A stretch of 64,000 nucleotides of DNA from Rhodosporidiobolus odoratus (Eukaryota > Basidiomycota > Microbotryomycetes > Sporidiobolales > Sporidiobolaceae): positions 434,001 through 498,000 of the forward strand of contig JAOANU010000005.1 in assembly GCA_034387635.1 (NCBI GenBank), written 5' to 3'. Positions 34,001-46,822 of this stretch are shown here, piece by piece (the first letter of the stretch is position 1; each line of letters opens with the position of its first letter). The position numbers and the translations under genes were made by a program. The notes under the pieces are model-generated. The model made no database searches, was not told the origin of the DNA, and saw only the letters and a program-made list of their open reading frames with translations.

Positions 34001-37000
34001 TTCCATCTTCGCCGTCCGCAGGAGAACGCTCGTGATCTGTGCAACGCCGAACTCGTCAGCAGGAGCGCAACGACCGACCGCAAGAAGCCAACTTACGAGG
34101 GAACTGCAGAGCGTGTTCAGCATGACGATGCTCCAGGCGTTTAACATCGCCGTACTCCTTGAACACATGGGCTTGTAGACGGTTGTTGGTCGGATCCGCT
34201 TCCGCCGCTTGTACCAGTCGTAACAATCGCTGCTTCCGACGGGCGACATGTTCTCCCCGAAACTGGTGATGATCCTTGAGGGCTTCTTCGTGAGCTTGCC
34301 ACGCAGCAGCTTCCTCGGGAGTACCGGGGTGAAGATTGCGGGCACGCTCCCAAGCCTGGCCCGTTTCTGCAGCGGGGAGGGTAAGGTCAGCACTGCAGTA
34401 TCGATGTAGCAACGTCGGGGCGTACCCGCCACCTTGAGCTTGTGTCGCTGGTGTTGACGGTGAGCTACAGCATCGTCGCGGCGTATGCGGGCTGCATCTA
34501 AACGAGCTGAGGCTAGCTTGATTTCGCCCGGGTCTCCTCGCCTCAGCGCTTCGCGGTGTTGCTTTTCGGCCTCATCTAGGTTGTGCTGGGCATCGGAAGC
34601 GGATTGGCCGGCTACCTCGAGCCGGTGAGTGGGCAAGACGGAAGCCTTTGCCACCTGTGCACGTGCAGACAGATCGAGGTATTTGGCACGCCGTCTTCTC
34701 GCCCTTTCTTGGGCGTGAGTATCATCGGGGTGTTGTTGAGCGTAAGTTTCGGCTTCAAGCATGCGTCGGTGGTGAGAATCGCGCAGTCGAACGGCCGCAG
34801 CGTAACGATGTAGATGTACTTTCGCCTGCTCCTCCGGAGGCAGCGACTGGTCGACAGGTTTGCCGTGGAGCTCTGCGCAACACGAGTCAGAAGCTCAACG
34901 AAGCAGGAGGGTGGACCAACTTACGCTCGAAAGCACGCTTCCGTTGCTTGTGTTCATGACTCCGTTCAGCGTCGTTCTTCATGTGCTCCGCAGCAGTAAG
35001 GCTACGCTCTGCGTCGGCGATGTGCTCGAGCGAGCTGGAAGGATCGTCCTTCAGGCGGTTGAGTTCGCGTCGACGTTCTTGAACGGCGGCGTTAGCATGC
35101 TGCAGATCTTGATGCGACATTGCGAGGCGATGCGTGGAATCTGCATAATTACAGGCGTTCAAAGCCGATTCGGCCAGCATAAGTTGGCTCGATGGGAGAA
35201 CGAACCTGTGCCTTTCCGTGCTTCTGCTGCTTGGCCTTCGGTACGTCCCAAGCGCATCTTCGCTTCGCGCAAGCGGCGCTCAGCCTCGGCGATTTGCTCA
35301 GGATGAGGCGGTCGAGCGGAACGAAGCGCATGGAGGTGTTCTTCGGCTTGTGCGACGCGGTCGCGAGCGACGTGAACTTGCTGCACGGACGCAGCATGGG
35401 CTGCTCAAGACAGTGCAAAACTCAGTGAGTATGCCTGGGGTGACATCACTTGCAAAGGGATACATGGCGCACCGCTGTTCCTCTCATGCGTTCCTCGCTC
35501 GCGCTCAGCATGCCTTTCCATACGGTCGAGATGAGCCTGTGCAGCGTAAAGTTGTGTTTCGGCGTGCCGTATCTCCTCGGGCGAGCCGCGATCTTGCTCC
35601 AACTGGTCGAGTTCGCGCTTTCGACTGTCGACGGTATTCCGGGCATGCTCGACAGCGAGGCCAGCAGTTCGAGTCCGATGCGCAGAATCTGTCGGTGGTA
35701 AGCTGTCAGTCAGAAGACTGAAAAACACTGCAGAATGTCCAGAAACATAGATGGGAGCATAGGAAGGCGCGCACCAGTTCCTCGACGGAGATGTGCTTCT
35801 TCAGCTTCGGCGTGCTCGAGTCGCTTTTTGGCCTCATCTCGTTCGCGAGTGGCTGCCTCAACTCGCCGTGGGTCGGGGGGTCGTTGAGAAGTCACTGCTC
35901 GCAGCTCCTCCTCTGCTCGCCCAAGCGTATCGCGGGCAGCGTGTACTTGATGGACCGAGGAGAGGTGCGCTGTGGGGGTTGGCCGTGAGCTATCGGGTAC
36001 AGACCATCAGAGAGAAAATGTCCGTACCCTCGCGATGAGCTTGAGGTGCGTCGTCCGGCGAAGCGTTCTCGTGGCGTTGGAGCAATTCTGTAAGAGCGGA
36101 GAGGTGAAATCAGCGCACAGCTCGACGTTGCTTCGGGCGGGCTCTTACCAGCATGGTGGCCATCTCGCTGCTCCTCGATAGCTGCCAGGTGGCGTTTCGC
36201 AGTGTTGACAGCACGTTGGGCTTCGGATGAGTGGGGGTTTTGAGCGAGACTGTATTGAGCGGATCTCAAGTTGTCAACAGCCTTGGAGCGGTCGGCTAGG
36301 TGTGCAGCAACTGCGAGGTGAGGTCGCTGAGTTCAGGTAGCTTGAGAAGTAAAGAAGGAAAGTGGCGCACGTATGTGCTCAGTCTCGGATGACGTTGGAG
36401 CAGCGTGTTCCGCAGCGCGGGCGTGAGCTTCGCGCAACCTCGCTTTAGTCTCGTCCACACGTTGCTGAGCTTCTTCGACTTCATGTCGGGGTGCCCCGGT
36501 TTGCTTCAAATGCTCAAGCTCGTTCTGAGCATGTACATGATCGGCCTGCGCCATCTCGATGTGATGTTCGTGAGCTGCGAGTGCCCCGAAGACGTCAGCG
36601 GGGACCTTATCAGTGAAAGGTAGGAATCGGCAGTTCCGCTGGGGCAACGCACAATGTCCGGCGGCATGCGCGGCCTCTGCTGCAGCATCCCGTTCCTCTT
36701 CTGCTTCCCGCAAAGCTTCTTGTGCCTTACGCTGCCGTTCTTCAGCCAGGAAGACCTTGCCACGATCGGGAGGACGTTCTTCTTGACATTCGCGCAGGTT
36801 CCGTCGAGCTTCGGCCAGCTCGATGCGAGCTGCATGCACGCCATGAACAGCAGCAAGGTGACCTGGACAATGCTGCAAGTCAGCTCGAGGACCGCAACTT
36901 GAGTTCAGTGAGCAGATAACGCACGATCAGCAGCAGCTTTGTTGCGCTCGTCCGCGTGCGACTGGTGGTGAAGCTCCCGAAGCTCTGCCGTTCGTCCAGA

Positions 37001-40000
37001 AGTGATAGAGCGATCGTGAGCACTGGAAAATAGGCAACGCTGCGATGGATGTTGGCGTACCGTTGCCATGGTCCTTGATGTGCTTGGTGACTTGAGCATG
37101 CTCTGCTTCTGCCTTGCGAATTCTGTCAGGATCGCCGCTCTCACGAGCTTGTACAAGCTCTCGTCGGCGATAGTCTTCGAGCTTGGTCAGTAGCACATGA
37201 TACTCAGCGGGTCTGTACGCAGAAGAGAGGCGGTCAGCCGAGCGGAAGGAAAAGAGGGACAAGCACTTACGAGATACCGAGCTCTTCGGCGGCTGTGAAG
37301 ACGAAGCGGAATGTGAATCAGCCAGGTACGCAGGCCGCGTGTCGATCCGCGATGAACGAACGTACTGGGTAGGGGGGTGAGCGCTTCGTGGTATCGCTCT
37401 TCCAGAGCACGTAGGTCATAACATCTTGCGAAGGCGTCATGTCGCGCTTTTTCAACTTGTCGCGGTGCCGGAGGCGGCCGCCTCCCAGGGAGCTGCTTGG
37501 CATGTTCGAGGGCTTCTTCATATTGTTCCTCGGCTGAATAGTGAACAGCGAGAGGAGCTGTCAGCATAGGATTTCTAGAGGCAGAATTGGAGCGAACTGA
37601 CCGACGTCTAGCGGGTGCCGCTTGACATCCTCCATGCCGAGCTGCTCCTCGTGCCGCATGTTCCGCTGGCGGTGTCGCTCCTCCCATTCCTCCCGGTTCC
37701 GATCTGCAGAACAGTGTTAGTACATGAATGTGACGATTGTATCGCAGGCTACGTACCTTTATCGTAGATACCGCCCGCGTCTATATTGGGAGCGTCCTCT
37801 TCAGGCCACGGTTGTTCACGCGAATAAGCTTTGTAATCTCGTCGGTCGTCGTCGTCGTCGTCCAAGTCTCGTGGGTAATCATCGAAGTCCCGGTAGTTTC
37901 CCATTTGAGGCTCGTCGTAGCGACCTGTGAAATCTGGCTGCTGCCGGTCGTGACCCTGGTCATCATCGTTGTAGCCGTTGTAGCCGTTGTAGCCGTTGTT
38001 GTCTGCGTGCTCCGACAAAGCCAGTTAGGATATTGGAGGGAAAGACAGTAATTTACTGAACAACCGGAGAAGCCGACGCACCGTCATATTGATTGCCGAA
38101 ATCTCCAACGTCCTGTCCATAGCGGTCGCCACCGTAAGGTTGGTCACCTGCTCGGGAAAGGGCAGAGCGAGAGAGCTTGAGCTCAATTGTGCGGACCGGA
38201 CGGAGGGAGCACCAACATACCTTGGCCATAAACTCCTCCACCACCAAACCCGTTTTGATCGTCATAAGGGTCGTTGGCTACCCGAGCTCTCGGGCGCATC
38301 AGCTATCGAACGGAGCAGAAGAATGATCGGGGTGGCCGCACCTTGTCGTCCGCCGAAATCACCGCCAAAACCGTTCGGTTGTTGCTGTTGCTGGTTGTCG
38401 TAGATGCCTGCAAATTAAGTAAAGACGGTCAAGCAGCGAGCGAGGGCGTAGCGCACGAGAGAAAGGCGCACTTTGACCACCGCCCATATCGTCGCCGTCC
38501 TGGGGGAAACCGCTTGCGTTCGGATTCCCGAAGTTGTCCTGATTGCCGTAGTCGTTGTTCCCGAAGTCGTCCTGATTCCCTAGGCCGCTCGGATTCTGAT
38601 TTCCGAAATCGTTCGGATCGCCAAAGTTCTGATTCGCATTCTGGTTTCCAAAGTCGTTCCGATTTGGGGCGAAATCGTCCTGAGGCTGGTCACGGAAATC
38701 TTGCTGGCCATTCGGCGAGTTGTAGTCTTGTTGATCTTGGGACGAGTCGTAGCCCTTGTCACCTATGTCCAATGAGCGTCAATCCGGGTCTGCTGACGGA
38801 GAGAAGAGCGACGGAAGAGGATAGGGGGAGGAAGCACACCTTGTTGCGGACCGCCGAACGAGTTCTTGTCGCCCCCGTATGAATCACCGTCCTGATTGCC
38901 GGCGTACTGATCTGCCGCGCCGCCTTGACCGAAAGTATCAGGCTGCTTTTCCTGCTGAAAGTTGTCGTCTTCTGGACCTCCAGTGCCGCCACCGCCACCG
39001 CCATAGTCTAAGTGAAGAACGGTTCGTCAAGTGGGTGCCGGGGGCGAATACTAGGGAGAAAGGTTGCGATATAGCTGAGAGCGGAGAACTTGCCTTGATC
39101 CGGCGCATTGTTCCCGTACTTGTCTGCATCGCCGTTCATCACCATCGGGTCGGCGTCAGCCGGGTCGAACTTGCCCTGCTGTAATTCTAGTGGACAATAT
39201 GCAGCGAGGAAGGGTGAGAAATGAGCCACTCTCGAATGCAGGGCAGAAGGACGCACGATCATCGTCCCTGCGCGACTGAGGCTGATACGAGTCCGGGTCG
39301 TTTCCTTGCCCCGCCTGGTCATCCTGAGCAAGCACGCGTGTAAGCGAAGAAACTGAAGAGTGCAGTAAGGAAAAGCGGAAAGGCTAACGAGACGTCCGGT
39401 GTATTTGCCTTCGCCATCGGGCTCAAAGCGGTCACGGTCATCCATCGTGTCGTCAGGGTCGTCCTTCTTATCATCCTGTCCGGAGCCGGCCCGCGGAGTA
39501 CTTCAGTGTCAGCTTGCTCGCCTTTTCCTACTAAATGGCAGGAAGGAAACGCACGCTCGCGTTCATGCCGTTCTGAGCCTCTTCCTTCGACCGGTAAGGT
39601 TCGACATCGCCTTCTGCACAAGGCTATGTCAGCATACCATCCTCCGCTGGGAGACGAAGATTGGCCCACGATTGTCGTCTTGGTATCGCGGATTCCTCTC
39701 ATCCTGATCATCCCGATTCTGTTTACGAACGCAGCATGAGTAAGAGAGACGTGAAGGGGGTCGATGGGAACAAACCTCGTCCGCATTGCTTGGTTCTCGC
39801 TGCTGTTGGTCGTCGGGGTCTGACTCGTCGCCCTGGGCCGCTCCGTACGCGGCAGCTCCGCCGACCCCGAGAGCAGCTCCTCCGACAGCTCCCGCAGCAA
39901 GCGCACCTTTATCTGGGCAGGGAAAGCGAAGGGCGCAAGGCAAGGTCAGCAAAGACTTCTGCAGGCGGCTTGCGAATTTCAAGAGTAACTTACTTCCACT

Positions 40001-43000
40001 CGAATTACTCTGATCCGGTCCATCAGGATCATAGCGGTCGTCGCCTGGACCTGCGAAAAGATGGGTGTTAGAGACTGCACGAAAACGCAGGTACATAGAG
40101 TACGAACCGTTCCTCCTGTTCTGCGGAGGCCCACTGGCGCGCTGCTGGTCGACGTCGTCCATATCTTCGTCCGAAAGCGAAGAAGGCTGCCCTCTAGCAT
40201 TGGCGGTACCGTCATCGAAGTCGGAATCGTCGCCGCCGACTTGCCCTCGGTTCTTCGACGACGAGGTGTACGGATCGACTTGACCTCCTGCGCCATGATC
40301 TGGGGAGCTTACATCCCGAGAATCTCGGTCGTCGGTCGTACCACTCATGCCACCTTTTTCGCTCGGGAGACCAGCAGAATCCGGACCCTCTTCGTCCATC
40401 TCGTTGTCAGAAAGGTTGGGTCCGTAACCCGGCTGCGCTTTGCGTCCGCTTTGGGAGGGAGGAAGATCGGAATAGCTATGGTTGCCATAAGGATCCTGAG
40501 TGTCGTCCCTTGGCGAGCTGAGGCTTCGGTTCCTCGAATTGGGCTGTTGCTGCGCGTCCATACCGTCGTCCGACGGAGTCGAACCTTGGTCAGCACCGTC
40601 GGCGGTAGCGGGCCCACGAGCAGACGCGTCGTCGAAACCTCCGCCTTTTTGGTCGTCTTCATCGTCAGAAAGATTCGTGCCAGGACCTGCAGAGCCACGG
40701 CGCATTGGGGTATTGCTGTAAGCTTGACCTTGCGGGACTGAAGGGTCGTCGTAATCTTGATCCGGGTAGGAACGCTGCGCGCCGTTTGCACCGTCGAACT
40801 CGTCGGCGCCCGGGTCTTGCGGGGCGCCGAAGTCGTTGCGGCGAGGAGGTCGGATTTGAGCTACAAGGGGATTACAGCAAGACAGACAGTGGAAAAGCCA
40901 CTGGATCAGCCCTGTGACCCGATCAATCAGGGGTCAAAAATAAAGAACGCACGACTGAAAGCTCCTCCGTCGTCCTGCCCAGCCGGCTGCTGGAACCCAT
41001 CTCCAGAATCCTGTCCACCGCCCATACTCGTATCGCCCCGCTCACTTCCCCTGGGCATCGAGCGATCTCCTCCTCCTCCGAACGAAAAAGGAGCGCCATC
41101 ATCCGCGTCCCGTTGCGGGTCGAACCTCGCGTCCGAGTAGCTGGGCTGATCGTAATTACTCTGCTGACCGCTTGCATACGAAGGTTGGTAGGGATCGACC
41201 GGCCTGTTTAAACTTTGGTCGGTTGAGGGAGAGAAGGAGTCGTTGCCTCCAGCGCCGTAATCGGAAGCGTCGTTTCGCGGACGGCGTGAAGAGCGCGACG
41301 GGCCGTCGGGTGCTGGTCGTTGAGGCGGCGGGGCCGGCTGATAGTCATCGTCGCTCGAGGGAGGCACGGTATCGTCGTAGGAGGGATCGAAAGAACCGCT
41401 CTGGCGGGACCTGCCGGTATCTTGCCCCTGACCGCCCGGCGACATCGTATCTTGCGGAGCGTAGTCGTCTTGCTTGTAGCCGTCAGCGGATTGTGACGCA
41501 GCACGACGCGAAGAAAGTCGACCGAAGTCTGGGCTGGGTTGAGCGTAGCTCCCTACGTGTTTGACGGTCAGTACCTAGCCAGTCTGTATTGAGCAGCGGA
41601 CAGCGAACCTTGATCTCCCATCGTATCGCCCATAGCTCCACCTCCTGCACCATAGGACCTCTCGTCGTCCAGTGTCCCTGCACTTTGCGAGGGTGGCGGC
41701 GCGTTATATTCCTCGTCGCTCGACGGCGGAGCTAAGTCGTTGTAAGTATTGTTCTGTGCGGCAGTAGACGGGTCGCGGCGGGAAGAACGCGGTAATGGAG
41801 CAGGATTATAGTCTGCGGTCGAGTCTGGCAGTTTCGACAAGGCGGATCAATAACGTTAGGGATGAATAAAGGGTAGTACCGACATACCTTGTGTCCCTTG
41901 GTCACCATTGCCCTGAACATATCCATTATCGTCCATGCCTCCACCGCCATCGTAAGACTGGGCGTTTCCTCCATATCTCGAACTCGGTTGCCGGTGCGGC
42001 GGTGGCTGCGCAAAGTCTTCGTCGCTTGACTGAGGCCCATAGTCACCTGCGGGAGCGCTTCCATACGAGCCCTGCAAGGGGTCGGTACCTTGGTCGGGTG
42101 GTGAGCGACGGTCAAAGCTGGCTGGGGCGGAAGGAGGTTGTCGACTCGAGCCCGTGTCTGGGGTCGACAAGTATAGTCGCAAAGGGGCGGCGTAGGGGCG
42201 AGGTCAAGAGAATCGATGGCAGTGAAGAGGTGCAGCAAGGAAAAGAAAGAAGGGCGATTTCAGAAGGTCAGCTACGTCCTCGAAAAGACAGCCACGAAAC
42301 AAGAACGCACCCTGATCCCCATCCCAGCTCTTCGGATCCTGATACAATCCATAGCCCCCTGTGTCGCTCCCGCCGTCACTCGGCGGCGCCTGTGGACGCG
42401 GCGCATTGCCCTGTCCCCTACTTCGGGCGTAGCCTGCGTTGCTCCCATCTCCTCCTCCTCCATATCCGCCCATATCCGGATTCGTGTCCGCATCCGAGTC
42501 AAAGCCTCGGTTAGGATCGGCATCGGCATCGCCATCGTAACCACTATTGCGCCGACTCGCCGACGAGACTTGCGGCGGCCGTTCTTGATAGTCTCCTCCT
42601 CTCCCCATTCCGCGGGAAGACATTGTCGGAGCCGCCGCCGAGTAATCGTCATCACTATCGCTGTGCACGGGGGGTGGCGGAGCTTGACCATCATCCGACT
42701 GGTAAGAAGGCTGATAAGGCGCATTCCTTGAGCTTCTCCCTCCTCCTCCGCCATAGTTTCTTCCGCCATCCTGGTCCTGCTGTTCCGGCGAAGCGTACGA
42801 GTCGTCCTGGAAATCCTGGCTAGGGTTCCTCGAGCCTCCCCCGCCTTGGCCTCCCGCAAAGTCCTGAACCCGATCCGAATCCGGCGGCCCACCTACCTCC
42901 TCATCGCTCAAATTCGCCGACTGCGACTGCGACCGTTGCGGCGGGGGCGGCAGGGGGGCTGAAGCGAAAGCCGGTGCACCCGATTCACTATACCCATCTC

Positions 43001-45965
43001 TCTGATCCCTTCCAATGCTTCCAACGCCGCCGTAACTTCCATCGACGTCATTGTTGTTGCCGTTGGGTGGGTTGCTGTCGTCGGCTCCTCCGAAGCTCGA
43101 AGCGGCGTATCCTCCAGCGGCTCCGGCGGCGACTCCGCCTGCAGCTGCTGCACGGGCGTAAGAGCGCGGTCGACGGGCAGAGCGGGAAGGGCGAGAGGGT
43201 GGATCGTCCGGTGGAGCGAAAGACGGAGGGGAAGAGGAATAATCGGCAGATTGAGCTGGAGCGTAGGAGGACGAAGGAGGAGGATAGTCGGGGCCTTGAG
43301 CGGGGAATGAGGGAGGGGGAGGAGAGGAATAGTCCGGCGACCGATTAGGAGCGGCAAAGGAGGATGAAGGAGGGGGAGAAGAGTAGTTGCGAGATTGAGC
43401 GGGAGGCGGAGCAAGAGAGGAAGAAGGCTGAGGGGTGAAAGCATCGTCTCCGCTGTCGCTGTCGCTTGATGCGAACGGCGGAGCTTGAGCCGGCGGGCTG
43501 TCGGACCGCGATTGCGACTGCAGTCGTGGCTGGAACGCTGGGCCAGGGGGAGATTGGTATGGCAAAACGGCTGAGGCGTTGGACGACGACGGGGGTGCAG
43601 AAGAATAGGGTGCGGCCCCCAGGGCAGAGAAGGAATTGTAGCTCGGGCCTGAAGCGGAAGAAGGAGAAGTAGGACCGCCATTATAGGGACTGTAAGGTTG
43701 TGGCTGCTGTTGCTGAGAGGTCGGCGAGAAGGGATAGTTCTGCTGCGGCGGGGGAGAGTAGGCGTCATAGCCTTGCGGCGGGGGAGAGGGAGAAGAGGTC
43801 GGCTGATTCCAGCTCTGTACTCGGGCTGGAGGACCGGGAGGAGAAGTCGCGGAAGGATAGTTGCCATAATTCTCGACCGGAGGCGAAGGAGATGGGGTCG
43901 ACTGTCCGCCTCGGTCACTGCGGGGCACGAACGCATCCGGCATCGCGTTTGACGAGTCATACGATGGCTGCTGGGAGGGCCTGCTGAATGACCCGGGTAG
44001 CGGACCGCGAGATGGAGGCGATGAAGAATAAGGCTGCATCGGCTGCTGGACCGGTGGCGAGGAATAATTCTGGGACGAATAGTTTGGAGGTGCAGCAGCC
44101 GAAGCTGGGCGAGGGATAAATGCGCCTGGAAGAGACGATGCTGACGGAGGCTGGTACTGCGAACTCTGTGACGGTGAGTACGGCGCATAGGGACGCCTAT
44201 CTGACTGGGGGGGCGAGGGGGGAGGTGACGGAGCAGAGTTCGACATCGGCATGCTCCCTCCCCGACCATAGTTTTCAGACTGTGGCTGGAATGCATCATC
44301 TCCATAGCCTTGAGTTTGTTGCTGAGAACGCAATGGCGGACCTGACTGGGAAGACCCCGGCCTCATCGACGACGCACTTCCTCCCCTCGCGCTGTTTTCG
44401 CTCTGCGGCTGGAATGCATCGCCTCCATCTCCACTATCACTGTCATCCCTCTCGCCGTCTTCTGACCCATCATTCCCGGCTTGGCTCTGCATCTGACCAT
44501 ACCTACTAGCATCCGCCTGCGCTCCTGATGCCAGCCTTGGCTCGAACCTCCCTCCAGGAGCACGAGCGTAAGGGGCAGTCGGAGCGGAGGTCGAAGGCGA
44601 CGTATAAGGCTGGACAGAGGGTGAAGGCGGGGACAGGGTCGACGAACGATTGATAGGCTGCTGCTGCTGCTGGATGACCGGCGGGGGCGGCGGGCGGAAG
44701 TAAGGCGGCGAGGAAGGTGGAGGGGTCGGGTATTGCGTCGGAGGCGCAAAAGGGTGGGAGGATTGGTTCCCTGGCCATGATCCGGTAGAGGAAGGGGACG
44801 GGCGCCTCGAGTGTCGTTTTTGCAGATACACCGTCGGCGTCGGCGCCAGATTCGAAGCGATGAATCGTGCGTTAGCCTGTTCTTGGTCCGCGGTCGAGGG
44901 TAGTCGGGGCTGGAACGCCTGAGGTGGGGGCGGTGGCGAGTACGATGAGGATTGAGGTTGGAACGCTTCAGTAGGTGGTGAACCTCGGCGATACCCGGAA
45001 GAGGAGGATTGAGACTGGTAAGGCATCGTAGAAGGCGGAGGTGCGGTCGAGCTACGCGGAATACCGCTGTTCCTGTCACCAGAGTAGGGCGGAAGAGAGG
45101 AATTGTTGACGAAAGCTTGAGGAGCAGGCTGTGCTCGCTGAGGAGGAGAGTCAAAGGAGTGTTGAGGCGGAGGGTCGAAGGAGCGCTGAGGTGGAGGTGA
45201 GGGCGAGCGATCGGACATGGACGCCGCTGCATCCAGACAAACACAAGCTTCCAGCTCTATCGATCGAGACAGAAAAGAAAAAGCTCACCATCCGTCATAT
45301 CCGTGTCGTCCCCCTCCTGGGACGGCTGCTGTCCCAGATCCGAGTCTGAAGAAGGCGGGGCGTTGTCTTGCCTCGAAGGTCCTTTTCGCGAGGCGGGGGC
45401 GGGGTCGAAGCGAGAGTCTGTGACACAAGGGATGAGTACAAGCTCGTGGATAGCGAACAATACTCAGCATACCTCTTGCATCGTCGGAAGACGGAGGTCC
45501 GTCATCTTGGGCTGTAACGCGTGAGCGATAAGTACGGATATAGAGGAGGGCAAATCTGCGGGAAAATGACCGACCTTGATCATCGCCGGTATCATCTAGG
45601 CGAGGACTCTGATAGCGATCAACCCGCCCCGGCGTGTCATCTTGGGAGACAACTCTGTCTCTGTCTCCCTCCTCATTCCTCCGCTTCTGCCTTCTTTGCC
45701 TCGGTGCATCGTCGTCATCCTGATCTTGTTTCTGCTCGGCACCATCGTCCCGATTCGACTGCGACGCCGGACGCTTCCTCCGAGGCCCTTCGAGCTCCCT
45801 CTTCAAGTTCTGCCACCAGTGGTGGTGATCCTTGCCTTGAACCCTTACGGCGTCGGGGCCGTTGTCCTCGAGATGATGGCGATGGTGGTGATGGTGGTGA
45901 CCCAAAAGGTTGTAGCTGACGGCTTCTTGCGGTTTGCGTCGCCGACTGCTGGAAGACGACGGCAT
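25037..45965 (-). CDS. Giant modular protein: disordered Pro/Ser/Gln/Asp-rich N-terminus, long coiled-coil repeat C-terminus
   Basis: One gene of about 20.9 kb with dozens of exons, roughly 4,500-5,000 residues. The ATG at 45965 (MPSSSSSRRRKPQE) directly follows an acceptor, so a 5' UTR intron is likely. The N-terminal part (45965 to about 37750) is disordered: a His run, an Asp/Glu/Arg mix, one exon of about 2.9 kb (about 45209-42285) full of AFxPR-type motifs (AFQPRLPS, AFIPRPAS, AFVPRSDR), PPSSD-type motifs, then Asn/Gly/Asp-rich repeats (NDFGNQN). From about 37700 to 25037 it is helical and rich in His, Glu, Lys, Arg and Ala, with one exon per hairpin-like unit, ending in a long basic/acidic coiled coil and TGA at 25037-25039. 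All junctions I checked are phase 1 and keep one frame from end to end, including 45290/45209 and 37757/37700, so this is not several genes. No signal peptide, membrane span or enzyme motif seen. Likely a structural scaffold or tether; family not recognised. Confidence 0.75.
27834..28411 (-). repeat. Diverged, older copy of part of the giant-gene repeat unit
   Basis: Exons here encode SAVRARDSHDRKLLAQHSDH, clearly related to the SAIHLRNSHDRKRLAAQAEL exon of the 1398-bp unit, and an HRQ/His-rich exon like its second exon. Nucleotide identity is low. It flanks the recent array on the C-terminal (low-coordinate) side. Confidence 0.7.
28412..29809 (-). repeat. 1398-bp tandem unit, copy 1 (most diverged of the recent set)
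   Basis: Begins at accgtgcccctggtgac and repeats exactly 1398 bp later. Contains seven phase-1 exons with their introns. I saw about a dozen scattered differences from copies 2-4, mostly between 28858 and 29700. Confidence 0.93.
29810..31207 (-). repeat. 1398-bp tandem unit, copy 2
   Basis: Same 1398-bp length. Compared by eye with copy 3, only one base differs (C at about 30094 versus A at about 31492), and it lies in an intron. Confidence 0.95.
31208..32605 (-). repeat. 1398-bp tandem unit, copy 3
   Basis: Nearly identical to copy 2, introns included, which implies very recent duplication or ongoing gene conversion. Confidence 0.95.
32606..33504 (-). repeat. 1398-bp tandem unit, copy 4 (partial, about 900 bp)
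   Basis: Matches copies 2-3 up to 33504 apart from an in-frame GCC gain near 32757, which adds one Arg (ARRRRLDKQ instead of ARRRLDKQ). After 33505 it turns abruptly into an older, diverged version of the same exons. Confidence 0.92.
33505..33900 (-). repeat. Diverged continuation of unit 4 (older paralogous exons)
   Basis: Encodes RNSRDRKRLAARAELRRAEE, related to but clearly distinct from the recent unit, then a shortened version of the upstream exons. Marks the high-coordinate edge of the recent amplification. Confidence 0.75.
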
Positions 45966-46822
45966 CCTGCGCGCAGCGGTATGCAAGTGAGCAGGCGGAA
46001 GTGGAACGCGCGAAGAGGAAGGGAGCGTACCTTGCCCCCGGCTTGCTCTGTATGATTGACTAGTATACTGGGATTACTAGGGGAGTTGCGCAGAGTGTTG
46101 GTAGGCGAGTATGGGTTGCGGAAGGCAGGAAGCACGCCAAGTGCGGAAGAGGCGGGCGGCACTGTCCGCGGAGGGTCCGGCGTCCCCAAACCGAGAGTTT
46201 CTGTGTGTTCGTCTTCGCCATCGCCATCGCGCTGGCTTTACTGTAGTCGCCCGTGCAAAGAAGCGAGGCCCTTATCGGAATAGACGCTTTGTGGACTCGA
46301 GCATAATGATATATGAGAACAGGCGTTGAGGGCACTGGCAGCGTCGAGTGCTGAGAGCGCTTTCGAGGCTGCCGCTGGTAGCTGAAAGGGAGCTGTGTGC
46401 TATTTGATGGGCCTCTGTAGCTACCGACGAGGATTGAGGCGAGTAGACCGCTAGCAATGTACAACACACAGGACCTCTTCCTGCTTGTGTCGCAGCACCT
46501 TTCCAAGCCGGCTGGTTATAGTCAGTACTGCTGTGTGTTCTGTTGCGACACGACAGCCTGTAAGCCCTACCTTTCTTCTCTTGAATGGTCGAGGGCCTGA
46601 CGACGAGGTCGAGTGGATTCAACTGACGAAAAGCAACAACACCGCCAACAGCGCACTTGCAGAGGGCGAGATACAGTCGACTCATCGCAGAAGCCTGCAG
46701 CTCATCCGACATTCCCTTTCCACCCGGCTAGCTCGACTATCGGCGTTTACCACTTCCCCACTTGCCCACTCCGCGCGCTCGACTCGACTCGACTTCGATC
46801 TTTCACCGCAGTTGTCTGCATC
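45966..46822. promoter_or_regulatory. Divergent promoter region of giant gene and NBS1
   Basis: About 860 bp between divergent starts. On the - strand, acceptor TGCGCGCAG abuts the giant-gene ATG, and a matching donor (GGCAAG then GTACGC) lies near 46029. The frames before that donor contain stops, so I read it as a 5' UTR intron. No core motif recognised. Confidence 0.5.

Noticed and set aside
42908..44305. 465-residue - strand frame inside the giant gene
   Set aside because: Out of frame with the flanking exons; it is a shadow of the Pro/Ser-rich exon.
45218..45218. Separate gene starting at the Met in MSDRSPSPPPQ
   Set aside because: The preceding acceptor GATGCAG joins it in phase 1 and in frame to upstream exons that share its PPSSD motif, so this Met is internal.
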